DNA of 64,000 nt from CAZSSH01 sp964609825 (GTDB lineage Bacteria > Verrucomicrobiota > Lentisphaeria > Victivallales > Victivallaceae): the NCBI GenBank assembly GCA_964609825.1, contig CAZSSH010000002.1:372001-436000 (forward strand), in the 5' to 3' direction. Under the pieces are notes generated by a model, which was given only the letters and a program-made list of their open reading frames with translations, made no database searches and was not told the origin of the DNA. Below, piece after piece: positions 49,648 to 58,294 of the stretch. The position numbers and the translations under genes are program-made. Positions within the stretch are counted from its first letter, which is position 1. Every line of letters begins with the position of its first letter.

Positions 49648-50337
49648 ATGGCGGACAACAAAGTATCATTCTTTCAAGATTTCATCAAAGGTTTGTGGAA
49701 AGAAAACCCGGTATTGGTCCTCGTCCTGGGGACCTGTCCGACACTCGCGGTGACCAACAACGGCACCAACGGTCTCGGCATGGGCTTGGCAACCACCTTT
49801 GTGTTGATCGGCAGCAATCTGGTGATTTCGCTCATCAGCGCAATCGTGCCCAAAAAGATCCGCATCCCCGTGTACATCGTCGTCATCGCCACGTTTGTAA
49901 CCATCATCGATATGTTGATGTGTGCTTATGCCCCGGTGGCGCTCTACAAAGCCCTGGGGATTTTTATCCCCTTGATCGTGGTAAACTGCATCGTGCTCGG
50001 CCGCGCCGAAGCTTTTGCCTCCAAAAACGGCATGTTCCGCTCAATGCTGGACGGTGCCGGAATGGGGCTCGGGTTTACGCTGGTGCTGACGGCACTCGGG
50101 TGCATCCGCGAATTTTTGACCTCGGGTGCGATCTTTGAAATCAAACTCATTCCGGGGTGGACAACCGACTTTTTGCTGGCCTCGGCCGCACCCGGAGCGT
50201 TTATCATCGTTGGGACGCTGCTCGCGGGGATGAATTACCTCAACCAGCGCAAGGCGATCAAAAGCGGCAAACTTTATATCCCGCCCCAGGGGCTGGATTG
50301 TCGTCACTGTAACATTTGCAACAGCGAAAAAGAATAA
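49648..50337 (+). CDS. rnfE: Rnf complex subunit E (ion-translocating membrane subunit)
   Basis: This 229-residue protein has six transmembrane helices. It carries ENPVLVLVLGTCPTLAVTNN with the conserved Cys, and LGIFIPLIVVNCIVLGRAEA, the paired motif also seen in rnfA. It is the last gene of the rnfABCDGE block, the same order as the E. coli rsx genes and different from the rnfCDGEAB order of clostridia. The following gene is an unrelated sugar-phosphate transferase after 32 nt. Confidence 0.96.
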   Translation: MADNKVSFFQDFIKGLWKENPVLVLVLGTCPTLAVTNNGTNGLGMGLATTFVLIGSNLVISLISAIVPKKIRIPVYIVVIATFVTIIDMLMCAYAPVALYKALGIFIPLIVVNCIVLGRAEAFASKNGMFRSMLDGAGMGLGFTLVLTALGCIREFLTSGAIFEIKLIPGWTTDFLLASAAPGAFIIVGTLLAGMNYLNQRKAIKSGKLYIPPQGLDCRHCNICNSEKE

Positions 50338-50369
50338 CGCCACCGCTCCGGCACTAAGGTTGACAGGAT

Positions 50370-52217
50370 ATGGGAAATCTTACCGCAGAGTTCTTAAAGG
50401 GCAATTATCAGCTGATATTTTACCCGTTTCTGGCTTGCCTTTTGGCCTTGTTTCTGACGAGGTTCATGATCGGTTTTTTGCCCAAGCTGGGGTTTGTGGA
50501 TATGCCGGACGCGCGTCGGATCCACACCAACCCGATTCCGCGCGGCGGCGGAATTGCGGTGATTCTGGCGTTTTTTGTCATCCTCTTGCTCTACACCGAG
50601 CGTCTCGCCGATGAGAAGTATCTGGAGTGGGTCATCCGCTTCGCCATCCCGACCTCGGTGCTGACCGTAACCGGTCTCATTGACGACCGGTTTAATCTCC
50701 CGAGCAAAATCAAGCTTTTTATGCAGATTATCACCGGGGTATTGGTTTGGTTGTTTGTCTTTCAGATCAAAAACATCTGCGGAATTTGTCTGCCGAGCTA
50801 CATTTCGCTCGCCTTTACCGTCTTTTGGGTGATCATTTTGGTTAACGCCTTTAATTTGATCGACGGGATGGACGGGCTGGCGTCCGGGTTGGCGGCGATC
50901 TCATCTTTGTGTCTGGCCGCATGGGCATTTTTTACCGGACAACCCAATGAAATTCTGATCATCCCGCTGGTGATGGCCGGAAGCTGTCTCGGTTTTTTGC
51001 GTTACAACTTCAATCCCGCCAAAATTTTTCTCGGCGACACCGGGAGCATGTTTCTCGGGCTCTTTTTTGCGATGTACTCTTTGATCAATGTCGAAAAAAG
51101 CGTGACCTTGTCCGCCTTGCTGATCCCGGCGCTGGCCGCCGGGGTGCCCTTGTTTGACGTTTTTTTGGCGATGTGGCGGCGAGGCGTGCGCAAACTCTCC
51201 ACCGGTCAGGGCGGCATCATGGTTGCCGACAAAGAGCATTTGCATCACCGTATCCTCAACCATCTTACCAGTCAGCGCAAAGCGGCGGTCAAAATTTATT
51301 TTTTGGCGATCGCGGTTGCTTTTTTGGGGTTGATGATTTTATTTTTTGAGCGGACCATCCCGGTATTGGGGTTTTTCGCCATTTTGCTTTTCTGCTTTAT
51401 GATCATCCGCAAAATCGCCGCCATTGAGCTCTTGGACTCGGCCAAACTGGTGTTCAAAAAAAATCAGCACTCGTTCCGGCTCTTTTGGATCCAGTTGTTA
51501 ATCCCGATTCTCGACTTTTTGTTGCTGACGGCGACGGCGCTGGGGGCCATGTGGGTTTGTAAAATTAATATTATCAATCTTTCTTGGGAGTTGTTGATTC
51601 TGACAATCCCGGTGATTTTGGTACTCTTTCTCTCCGGCTCTTACCGGATTGTCTTTTTCCGCTCCAGCGTTACCGAAATTTTGCGGATTTTTGAGTATCT
51701 GCTGCTGGCGATGATCCTCGACTGCTATTTGTTTTATATTTTTGTCTACTTTCACAACGAAACCGACAAGTTGCTGCAATTTTTGATCATTTACAGCCTG
51801 GCGGCGGTCCTGGCAATTTTGGTATTTCGGATGGGAATGGCCTACATCGGCTTGCGCATGCTGTGGATTTTTAAGCAAAAAACCTTGTCCGGCAGCGATG
51901 TCAAAAACGTGCTCATTGTCGGCGGCGGGGTCAAGGCGGAGATGTATCTATGCTACAGCACGCGCAACTGGCAGGACACTCAGGTCAAAGTCATCGGCAT
52001 CATTGACGACAACCCGGGGTTGCATGAGATGATCGTGCACGGCCACACCGTGTTGGGGTCCATCTGCGATCTGGACCGGATTTACCGCAAACACAAAATC
52101 AATCACATCGTCCTTACTTCCGAAATCAGTGACGATAAATTGCAGAAAATCCGGGATTTTGTCCGCGGCAAAGACATTCAGATCGTGGATTTTGTGGTGA
52201 AAAAGGAGTTTTTGTAA
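50370..52217 (+). CDS. WecA/MraY-type sugar-phosphate transferase fused to a Rossmann-type domain
   Basis: Residues 1-330 form a polyprenyl-phosphate:UDP-HexNAc-1-P transferase with its family motifs. These are IHTNPIPRGGGIAV, TGLIDDRFNLPSKIK, NAFNLIDGMDGLASGLAAIS with the DGMDGLA signature, and NPAKIFLGDTGSMFLGLFFA. About 150 residues of further membrane helices follow. Then comes a C-terminal Rossmann-like domain (VLIVGGGVKAEMYLCYSTRN, KVIGIIDDNPGLHEMIVHGH) like the N-terminal CoA-binding_3 domain of polysaccharide-initiating enzymes. At 615 residues it is far larger than WecA (about 350). It probably starts an O-antigen- or capsule-like glycan. No other glycan-assembly gene is adjacent. 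Confidence 0.85.
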   Translation: MGNLTAEFLKGNYQLIFYPFLACLLALFLTRFMIGFLPKLGFVDMPDARRIHTNPIPRGGGIAVILAFFVILLLYTERLADEKYLEWVIRFAIPTSVLTVTGLIDDRFNLPSKIKLFMQIITGVLVWLFVFQIKNICGICLPSYISLAFTVFWVIILVNAFNLIDGMDGLASGLAAISSLCLAAWAFFTGQPNEILIIPLVMAGSCLGFLRYNFNPAKIFLGDTGSMFLGLFFAMYSLINVEKSVTLSALLIPALAAGVPLFDVFLAMWRRGVRKLSTGQGGIMVADKEHLHHRILNHLTSQRKAAVKIYFLAIAVAFLGLMILFFERTIPVLGFFAILLFCFMIIRKIAAIELLDSAKLVFKKNQHSFRLFWIQLLIPILDFLLLTATALGAMWVCKINIINLSWELLILTIPVILVLFLSGSYRIVFFRSSVTEILRIFEYLLLAMILDCYLFYIFVYFHNETDKLLQFLIIYSLAAVLAILVFRMGMAYIGLRMLWIFKQKTLSGSDVKNVLIVGGGVKAEMYLCYSTRNWQDTQVKVIGIIDDNPGLHEMIVHGHTVLGSICDLDRIYRKHKINHIVLTSEISDDKLQKIRDFVRGKDIQIVDFVVKKEFL

Positions 52218-52236
52218 AAAATATTAAAAAAAATTG

Positions 52237-52265
52237 TTGAAAATAGCGCAAACCGGCGTTATTTT
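52237..52265 (+). promoter_or_regulatory. Possible promoter of the PtsN-like gene
   Basis: TTGAAA (52237-52242) and TATTTT (52260-52265) are 17 nt apart, about 60 nt before the start at 52326. The -10 box is imperfect. Confidence 0.35.
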
Positions 52266-52325
52266 AAGTTTGCGATTGTCAATAGATAGATATATACCGA
52301 TTGAATTCTGGAGAAAAATAGAAAA

Positions 52326-52784
52326 ATGAAAAACGATTTCACGCAGTATGTAACCAAAGAGTCGGTGATGTCCCTCGGCGGGACCAACAAACTCGACATC
52401 ATGGATCAGTTGATCAGCCGGGCGGCCGATCTCACCAAGTTGAGCCGCGATGTGATTTTCCGGTTGACTTGGAAACGCGAACAGATGATGACCACCGGCG
52501 TCGGCGGCATGCTGGCACTGCCCCACATCCGTGTCAATGACATTTTGCATCCCTACGTCATCATCGGCGTTTGCGAAAACCCGATCGAGGACTATCAGAG
52601 CCAGGACGATCTGCCGATCCGGCTGGTGGTTTTCACCATCGCCCCGGACGAAAATCAGGAAGCATATTTGCAGCTCCTGGGCAGCATTTCCCGTAAATTG
52701 CGCAACCCTAAATTGATCGAAGAATTGATCTCCAACGCGGGCAACCCGGCGGCCATCCTTGACATCATCAAGAAAGAAGCATAA
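52326..52784 (+). CDS. PTS EIIA-type protein (PtsN-like)
   Basis: This 152-residue protein is a single EIIA type-2 domain. The phospho-His is in TTGVGGMLALPHIRVNDIL near residue 64. It is a PtsN/FruA-EIIA-like regulator rather than a transport subunit, since no EIIB or EIIC gene is near. In the nitrogen PTS, EIIA-Ntr controls K+ uptake and other targets. It is a second EIIA in this window besides the EIIA-CBS fusion. It is followed after 3 nt by a small zinc-ribbon protein. Confidence 0.88.
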   Translation: MKNDFTQYVTKESVMSLGGTNKLDIMDQLISRAADLTKLSRDVIFRLTWKREQMMTTGVGGMLALPHIRVNDILHPYVIIGVCENPIEDYQSQDDLPIRLVVFTIAPDENQEAYLQLLGSISRKLRNPKLIEELISNAGNPAAILDIIKKEA

Positions 52785-52787
52785 TTA

Positions 52788-53183
52788 ATGAGCAAAAACC
52801 CGAGTCAAGAGTTGGGCGCCAAAGCGCAGATTGATTTTCACTGTCTGCTCGACGGCTGCGAGGGGATTGTTAAATTCAATCTGGCGGACATTTCCGGCCG
52901 GGATTTCCAAGCGGTTTGCCCCAAGTGCCACAAGGCGTACTCGCTCGACGGCAAGCTCAAGGATAAATTGCAGCGGATGCTCAATCTGGTGGTGGCGATC
53001 CGTCAGGCCGAGGATATTTTGGGCGACAGCAATGTCTCGGTCAACGTGGCCAACGGCGAAGTAAAAATCCCGTACGCCTTGCTGCTTACCCGACTCAATA
53101 CCCTGATCACGCTGGAGATCGCCGACCGCAAGGTCGACTTCCACCTCTGGGTCGAGCCGTCCTCTCCGGACACCTTTCGTTAA
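52788..53183 (+). CDS. Small zinc-ribbon protein of unknown function
   Basis: This 131-residue protein contains CLLDGCEGIVKFNLADIS and AVCPKCHKAYSLDGKLKD. The CxxxxC and CPKC pairs together could bind one zinc, as in treble-clef or ribbon proteins. The second half (LLTRLNTLITLEIADRKVDF) is a mixed alpha/beta tail. No catalytic motif is visible. It is 3 nt after the EIIA gene and precedes pyrE; the three probably share a transcript. Confidence 0.65.
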   Translation: MSKNPSQELGAKAQIDFHCLLDGCEGIVKFNLADISGRDFQAVCPKCHKAYSLDGKLKDKLQRMLNLVVAIRQAEDILGDSNVSVNVANGEVKIPYALLLTRLNTLITLEIADRKVDFHLWVEPSSPDTFR

Positions 53184-53243
53184 TCACATTACCCCGGCGG
53201 CATGAAAACTTCATCGCCGCTTCAATTTTTTTTGGAGACCATC

Positions 53244-53810
53244 ATGAACGAACAAGACATCATCAAAATTCTGGAAGAATCCGGCGCCCTCCTCACCGGG
53301 CATTTTCAACTGCGCAGCGGCTTGCACAGCAACCGCTTTTTTCAGGCCGCCTTGCTTTTGCAATACCCCGACAAGGCCGAAACCGTCTGCCGTCACCTTG
53401 CCAAAGAGTTTGCCGGCGAAAAAATTGACATGGTCATTTCTCCGGCCGTCGGCGGTTTGATCGTTGGCCAGGAAGTCGCCCGCGCGTTGCACGTCAAAGC
53501 GATTTTTGCCGACAAAGAAGACGGCAAACTGGTGCTCAAGCGCGGTTTTGTCATCAAGCCGGGCGACCGCGTGCTGGTGGCCGAGGATGTGGTCACCAAA
53601 GGGGGCCGCGTCCAGGAAACCATCGACTTGGCCCGCTCCTTCGGCGCCGAAATCGTCGGCATCGCGGTGATCGTCGACCGTTCCGGCGGTCAGGTCGAGT
53701 TTGACGTACCCTTCAAAAGCGTGCTCAAACTCTCGCTGCCCACTTTTGACCCCGACAATTGTCCGATGTGCGCCGCCAATCAGCCGATCGACCGGCCGGG
53801 ATCCAAATAA
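53244..53810 (+). CDS. pyrE: Orotate phosphoribosyltransferase
   Basis: PyrE joins orotate to PRPP to form OMP in pyrimidine synthesis. The start at 53244 was chosen because TGGAGACC precedes it; 42 nt upstream are not conserved. The 188-residue product has the PRPP signature RVLVAEDVVTKGGRVQETI near residue 115, with KIDMVISPAVGGLIVGQEVA for the dimer loop. The family C-terminus NCPMCAANQPIDRPGSK is rich in Cys, like PyrE of other anaerobes. It ends 2 nt before secA. Confidence 0.93.
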   Translation: MNEQDIIKILEESGALLTGHFQLRSGLHSNRFFQAALLLQYPDKAETVCRHLAKEFAGEKIDMVISPAVGGLIVGQEVARALHVKAIFADKEDGKLVLKRGFVIKPGDRVLVAEDVVTKGGRVQETIDLARSFGAEIVGIAVIVDRSGGQVEFDVPFKSVLKLSLPTFDPDNCPMCAANQPIDRPGSK

Positions 53811-53812
53811 TT

Positions 53813-56806
53813 ATGCTGACCAATATTTTAAAGAAAATTTTCGGCTCCAAATCGCAACGGGATTTGAAAAAAATCCTGCCGTTGGTGAAACGCATCAACG
53901 AGCTCGAAATCTCCTACCAGAGCTTGACCGAGGACGAGCTCAAGGCCAAAACTCCGGAGTTTAAAGCCCGGCTGGCCAACGGCGAAACCTTGGACGACCT
54001 CCTCTGCGAAGCCTTTGCCGTCGTCAAAAACACTTGCCGCCGTCTCGTCGGCAAAGAGGTCACCGTCTGCGGCCAAACTTTGGTCTGGGACATGGTCCCC
54101 TTTGACGTCCAGCTCGTGGGCGGGATTGCCTTGCACCGGCGCAACATTGCCGAAATGGCCACCGGCGAAGGCAAAACCTTGGTCGCCACCATGCCCTTGT
54201 ACCTCAACGCCCTGACCGGCAAAAACTGCCAGCTGGTGACCGTCAACGACTACTTGGCCAAGCGCGACTCCGAGTGGATGGGCAACATCTATACTTATTT
54301 GGGCCTCACCGTCGGCTGCCTCCAAAATATGCAGCCGCCAAGTATCCGCCGAGAGCAATATTTGTGCGACATCACCTACGGGACCAACAGCGAGTTCGGC
54401 TTTGATTATTTGCGCGACATGGGCATGGCCAATCAGGCCTCGCATCTGGTGCAGCGCGATTACTACTTTGCGATCATCGACGAAATCGACAGTATTTTGA
54501 TCGATGAAGCGCGCACGCCTTTGATCATCTCCGGTCCGGTGCCGATGTCCACCCATCAGTTTGACCGCCTGAAACCGCTGGTGGCCGATCTTTACTCCCG
54601 GCAAAATCTGCTTTGCTCACGCTTTGCGCGCGAAGCCAAGGAGCTGCTGGCCAAAGAGGGATTGAGCGACAGCCAAAAGCGCGATGCCCTGCTCAAGCTT
54701 GTCATCGTCAAATTCGGCATGCCGACCCACAAGCAATTGCTTCACCTTTTAGAGGACGGCGAAATCGTCAAGGCCGTCGAGAAACTCGAAGCCGAGGTCC
54801 GCAGCGACAGCAACCGCGGGATGCTTCAGGAAGTTCAGGGCGAGCTCTTTTTCGCCATTGACGAGAAAACCCACGAGGCAGATTTGACGGAGAAGGGCCG
54901 CCAGGCGATTTCTCCCGACGACCCGCAGGCCTTTATCATGCCCGACTTGCTTCAGGAAATTCACCGGATCGAGAATTCGCCGGAGATCCCCGAAGAAAAA
55001 CGCGGCGAAGAACGCAAAAAATTTGAGGAAGAGTTCGGCGCCAAAAGCGAGCGCTTGCACGATTTGTCGCAGCTCTTGAAAGCCTACTGTTTGTTTGAAA
55101 AGGACGTTCATTACGTCATTCAGGAAAACAAAATCATGATCGTCGACGAGCACACCGGCCGGTTGATGCCGGGCCGCCGCTTCTCCGACGGGCTGCATCA
55201 GGCCCTCGAGGCCAAGGAAGATGTGCCCATCGAGCAGGAAACACAGACGATGGCGACGATCACCATCCAAAATTATTTCCGCATGTATGAGAAACTCGCC
55301 GGGATGACCGGGACGGCCGAGACCGAGGCCTCCGAGTTTCACCAGATTTACAAGCTTGATGTGATGGTCATTCCGACCAACCGTCCGTGTATCCGCAAAG
55401 ACGACAACGACTCCATTTTTAAGACCAAGCGCGAGAAATTCAACGCGATCGTCGAGGAAGTCGCCCAGCGCAACGCCAAGGGTCAACCGGTATTGCTCGG
55501 CACCATCTCGGTCGAGGACTCGGAAATTTTGTCGCGCATGCTCAAGCGCAAAAATATCGTCCACAGTGTATTAAACGCCAAAAATCACCAGTCCGAGGCC
55601 GAGATCGTCGCCAATGCGGGCCACATCGGAGCCGTCACCGTCGCCACCAACATGGCCGGCCGCGGCACCGACATCAAGCTCGGCCCCGGCGTCAAAGACT
55701 TGGGCGGCTTGCACGTCATCGGCAGCTCGCGCCACGACTCGCGGCGCATCGACCGCCAGTTGCGCGGCCGCTGCTCGCGTCAGGGCGACCCGGGGTCCTC
55801 CAAATTTTATGTGTCGCTGGAGGACAACTTGATGCGCCTCTTCGGCTCCGACCGGATCATCAAAATTTTTGACCGTTTCGGCTTGCAGGAGGGCGACGAG
55901 CTGCAGCACCCGTGGCTCAATAAATCGATTGAGACCGCACAGCGTCGCGTCGAGCAGCACCACTTCTCGATCCGCAAACGCACGCTTGAGTATGACGATG
56001 TAATGAATAAACAGCGTGAAATCATTTACGGCTTGCGCCGGGATGCGCTGTTGTCCAAGGACCCCTATGAGGTATTGTTCGGCATCATCGACCAGGTGGT
56101 GTTAAGTCAAGTTGTACTCGCCGCCACAACGGTTGACGGTGCCAAGGACGACGCTGCTTTAAAATTCAATACCGAGCGTCTGCTCTACTATTTAAACAAC
56201 ACTTTCCCGTTGAATTTCACCGCCGAAGAGATCAACAGCGAGCTTGCGGGCCAGCAGTTGACCGACCCCGAGAAACTCGCCGCCAAGCTGGTCGCCCGGA
56301 TCGAGGAAGCCTACCGCAACCGCAACCGGATGATGACCGAAGAGGAGGCCGATTATGTGACGCGCCACACCGTGTTGCAGGCGATCGACCGGTTGTGGCA
56401 GGAGCATTTATACGCGATGGATCATTTGCGCTCCAGCATGGCGCTGCGCGTCTATGCGCAAAAGGATCCGTTGGTGGAGTACAAAAACGAGGCCTACAAA
56501 ATTTTCAAAACTTTGATGGACGCGGTGTACTCCGACATCGCGGTCAACCTATTCCGGATCACCATCCAGCGGATGATGACGTTGGAGGAAATTTTGGCCT
56601 CGATGCCGCAGGAGCTCATCCATCAAACGTTCGGCCAGTTTGACACCCCGCAGGAGCTGCCGGTCGAAGCCGCCGCCCAACCGGAGGCACCCAAAGAGGA
56701 AATTCACATTTCCTTTAAGCGCGAAGTCCCCAAGGTCGGACGCAATGACGACTGCCCCTGCGGCAGCGGCAAAAAATACAAAAAGTGCTGCGGGAAAGAA
56801 TCATGA
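53813..56806 (+). CDS. secA: Preprotein translocase ATPase
   Basis: SecA drives protein export through SecYEG. The 997-residue protein carries the nucleotide-binding motif GEGKTLVATMPLYLN near residue 120, the DEAD-like FAIIDEIDSILIDEARTPLI, the second NBD MAGRGTDIKLGPGVKDLGGL, the scaffold and wing regions, and the C-terminal zinc motif CPCGSGKKYKKCCGKES. The start ATG at 53813 follows pyrE by 2 nt and is preferred over an upstream in-frame ATG that overlaps pyrE. It is coupled to the next gene by a 4-nt overlap. It would carry the many exported glycosidases seen in this window. Confidence 0.97.
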   Translation: MLTNILKKIFGSKSQRDLKKILPLVKRINELEISYQSLTEDELKAKTPEFKARLANGETLDDLLCEAFAVVKNTCRRLVGKEVTVCGQTLVWDMVPFDVQLVGGIALHRRNIAEMATGEGKTLVATMPLYLNALTGKNCQLVTVNDYLAKRDSEWMGNIYTYLGLTVGCLQNMQPPSIRREQYLCDITYGTNSEFGFDYLRDMGMANQASHLVQRDYYFAIIDEIDSILIDEARTPLIISGPVPMSTHQFDRLKPLVADLYSRQNLLCSRFAREAKELLAKEGLSDSQKRDALLKLVIVKFGMPTHKQLLHLLEDGEIVKAVEKLEAEVRSDSNRGMLQEVQGELFFAIDEKTHEADLTEKGRQAISPDDPQAFIMPDLLQEIHRIENSPEIPEEKRGEERKKFEEEFGAKSERLHDLSQLLKAYCLFEKDVHYVIQENKIMIVDEHTGRLMPGRRFSDGLHQALEAKEDVPIEQETQTMATITIQNYFRMYEKLAGMTGTAETEASEFHQIYKLDVMVIPTNRPCIRKDDNDSIFKTKREKFNAIVEEVAQRNAKGQPVLLGTISVEDSEILSRMLKRKNIVHSVLNAKNHQSEAEIVANAGHIGAVTVATNMAGRGTDIKLGPGVKDLGGLHVIGSSRHDSRRIDRQLRGRCSRQGDPGSSKFYVSLEDNLMRLFGSDRIIKIFDRFGLQEGDELQHPWLNKSIETAQRRVEQHHFSIRKRTLEYDDVMNKQREIIYGLRRDALLSKDPYEVLFGIIDQVVLSQVVLAATTVDGAKDDAALKFNTERLLYYLNNTFPLNFTAEEINSELAGQQLTDPEKLAAKLVARIEEAYRNRNRMMTEEEADYVTRHTVLQAIDRLWQEHLYAMDHLRSSMALRVYAQKDPLVEYKNEAYKIFKTLMDAVYSDIAVNLFRITIQRMMTLEEILASMPQELIHQTFGQFDTPQELPVEAAAQPEAPKEEIHISFKREVPKVGRNDDCPCGSGKKYKKCCGKES

Positions 56807-57432
56807 GCGGATTTTTCATCCAAAATTTATGGGAGCACCCGGCGTTTTTTTGGAGCACCGCTTTGATCGTGATTTTTTCGATTTGCTGCCACGAATATTT
56901 TCATGCCCGGGCAGCGCTCTATTTCGGCGACCGGACGGCGGCGGACCGGGGGCACTTGACCCTCAATCCGCTGCGCCAGATGGGGATGTGGTCCTTGATC
57001 ATGTTTGCCATGGTGGGCCTCGCCTGGGGGCAGGTGCCGGTGGATACCCGGCAATTGCAGCACCGGCACGGCGCCGCGGCGGTGGCGTTTGCCGGGCCGT
57101 TGGCCAATCTTTTGCTGACCATTGTATTTTGCGTTTTGACCGCGGTCGGGCTGCGTTATGCCGGAGCCAATCACTTTGGGGTCGAGATGCTGTTTTCGGG
57201 CGCGGTGATCAATCTCGTGCTGTTTTTTCTCAATATGCTGCCGGTACCCGGGTTTGACGGCTTTGCGGTATTGTCCGACTTTTTTCCGCGCGCGGCAATG
57301 CCCCGGTCGGAGTTTTTCAAAGGGGCGTTTGTGGTCGTCATATTGTTGGTTTTTCTCTTTATCGGCCAACTGTATGCGGTGAGCGAGTACCTTAATGTCA
57401 AACTCATCCGATTATTGCAAATGGTGATCTGA
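56803..57432 (+). CDS. M50-family membrane metalloprotease (site-2-protease-like)
   Basis: This 209-residue protein has four to six transmembrane helices. The zinc-binding HEYFH (HExxH) sits in SICCHEYFHARAALYFGDRT near residue 30, and the third ligand motif (NMLPVPGFDGF, NxxPxxxxDG) lies in a later helix near residue 145. It is a compact intramembrane protease of the rseP/SpoIVFB group, lacking PDZ domains. It overlaps secA by 4 nt, and the following dus gene starts on its stop codon. The target is unknown. Confidence 0.85.
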   Translation: MSGFFIQNLWEHPAFFWSTALIVIFSICCHEYFHARAALYFGDRTAADRGHLTLNPLRQMGMWSLIMFAMVGLAWGQVPVDTRQLQHRHGAAAVAFAGPLANLLLTIVFCVLTAVGLRYAGANHFGVEMLFSGAVINLVLFFLNMLPVPGFDGFAVLSDFFPRAAMPRSEFFKGAFVVVILLVFLFIGQLYAVSEYLNVKLIRLLQMVI

Positions 57433-58283
57433 TGCAGCTTTGGCCGGCGCCGTTGGAGGGAGTCATGAGCGACCCCGTGGTCCGCGCCATCGGCAGCCTC
57501 GGGCTGGTTGACCGGTGGATGACGCCGTTTTTGCGGGTCACCACGGCGGTGCCGCGGGCAAAAATTTTACGCGAGTTTATCGCACCTTATGCCGCCCAAA
57601 GCGTACCTTATACGGTGCAAATTATGGGCGTCGATCCCGAAATCATGGCTGGTTGCGCGGCCGAAATGCTGGCACTGGGAGCGGCGGGGATCAATGTCAA
57701 CTTCGGCTGCCCCAGCCGGCAGGTGACCGGCGGCGGCGCAGGCGGCGGCGGGCTCAAAAATCCGCGGCGGATGATCCAAATTTTAAACGCGATCCGCCAA
57801 AGCATCGGCAATGCGCCGTTGAGCGTTAAAATGCGCAGCGGCTTCGCCGATGCCGGCGAATGCGAAACAATTCTCCCCGAGCTGGGGATGACCGATATGA
57901 TTTTTTTTCATTTCCGGACGGTCAAAGAGCAATATTTGCCGATTTCCGGACGCGAGGAGAGATTTGAGCGCGCCATTGCCGCCGCTGGCAAAATCCCGGT
58001 GGTGATTAATGGCGACATCAACAGTGCCGATGACGCCCGGGATTTGGCGGCCAAACTGCCGGTTGCCGGCGTGATGTGCGGCCGCGGCTTCTTCCGCGAC
58101 CCGTATTTGTTGCGGCGGATCAAAGGGGAAACCATGGGCCCGGCGGCGGAAGCGGCCGAGCTGTTGTATCAAACCGTGCTGGCGCTGGCTCCCGACTGGC
58201 CGGCGGGCAAAAAAATTGAGTTGGGCAATTTGATTTGGGGCGCCGCCAACCCGTATTTCCGGCAGCTGACCCAAAAAATATAA
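57432..58283 (+). CDS. tRNA-dihydrouridine synthase
   Basis: This FMN enzyme reduces uridine to dihydrouridine in tRNA. The 283-residue barrel starts LWPAPLEGVMSDPVVRAIGS, with YTVQIMGVDPEIMAGCAAEM, then the Dus signature INVNFGCPSRQVTGGGAGGG around the catalytic Cys region, KMRSGFADAGECETILPEL, and GVMCGRGFFRDPYLLRRIKG at the phosphate-binding end. It is DusC-like in pattern, though the family member cannot be fixed. The start ATG shares the final A of the upstream TGA. Confidence 0.9.
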   Translation: MQLWPAPLEGVMSDPVVRAIGSLGLVDRWMTPFLRVTTAVPRAKILREFIAPYAAQSVPYTVQIMGVDPEIMAGCAAEMLALGAAGINVNFGCPSRQVTGGGAGGGGLKNPRRMIQILNAIRQSIGNAPLSVKMRSGFADAGECETILPELGMTDMIFFHFRTVKEQYLPISGREERFERAIAAAGKIPVVINGDINSADDARDLAAKLPVAGVMCGRGFFRDPYLLRRIKGETMGPAAEAAELLYQTVLALAPDWPAGKKIELGNLIWGAANPYFRQLTQKI

Positions 58284-58294
58284 CCAAACAGGTG

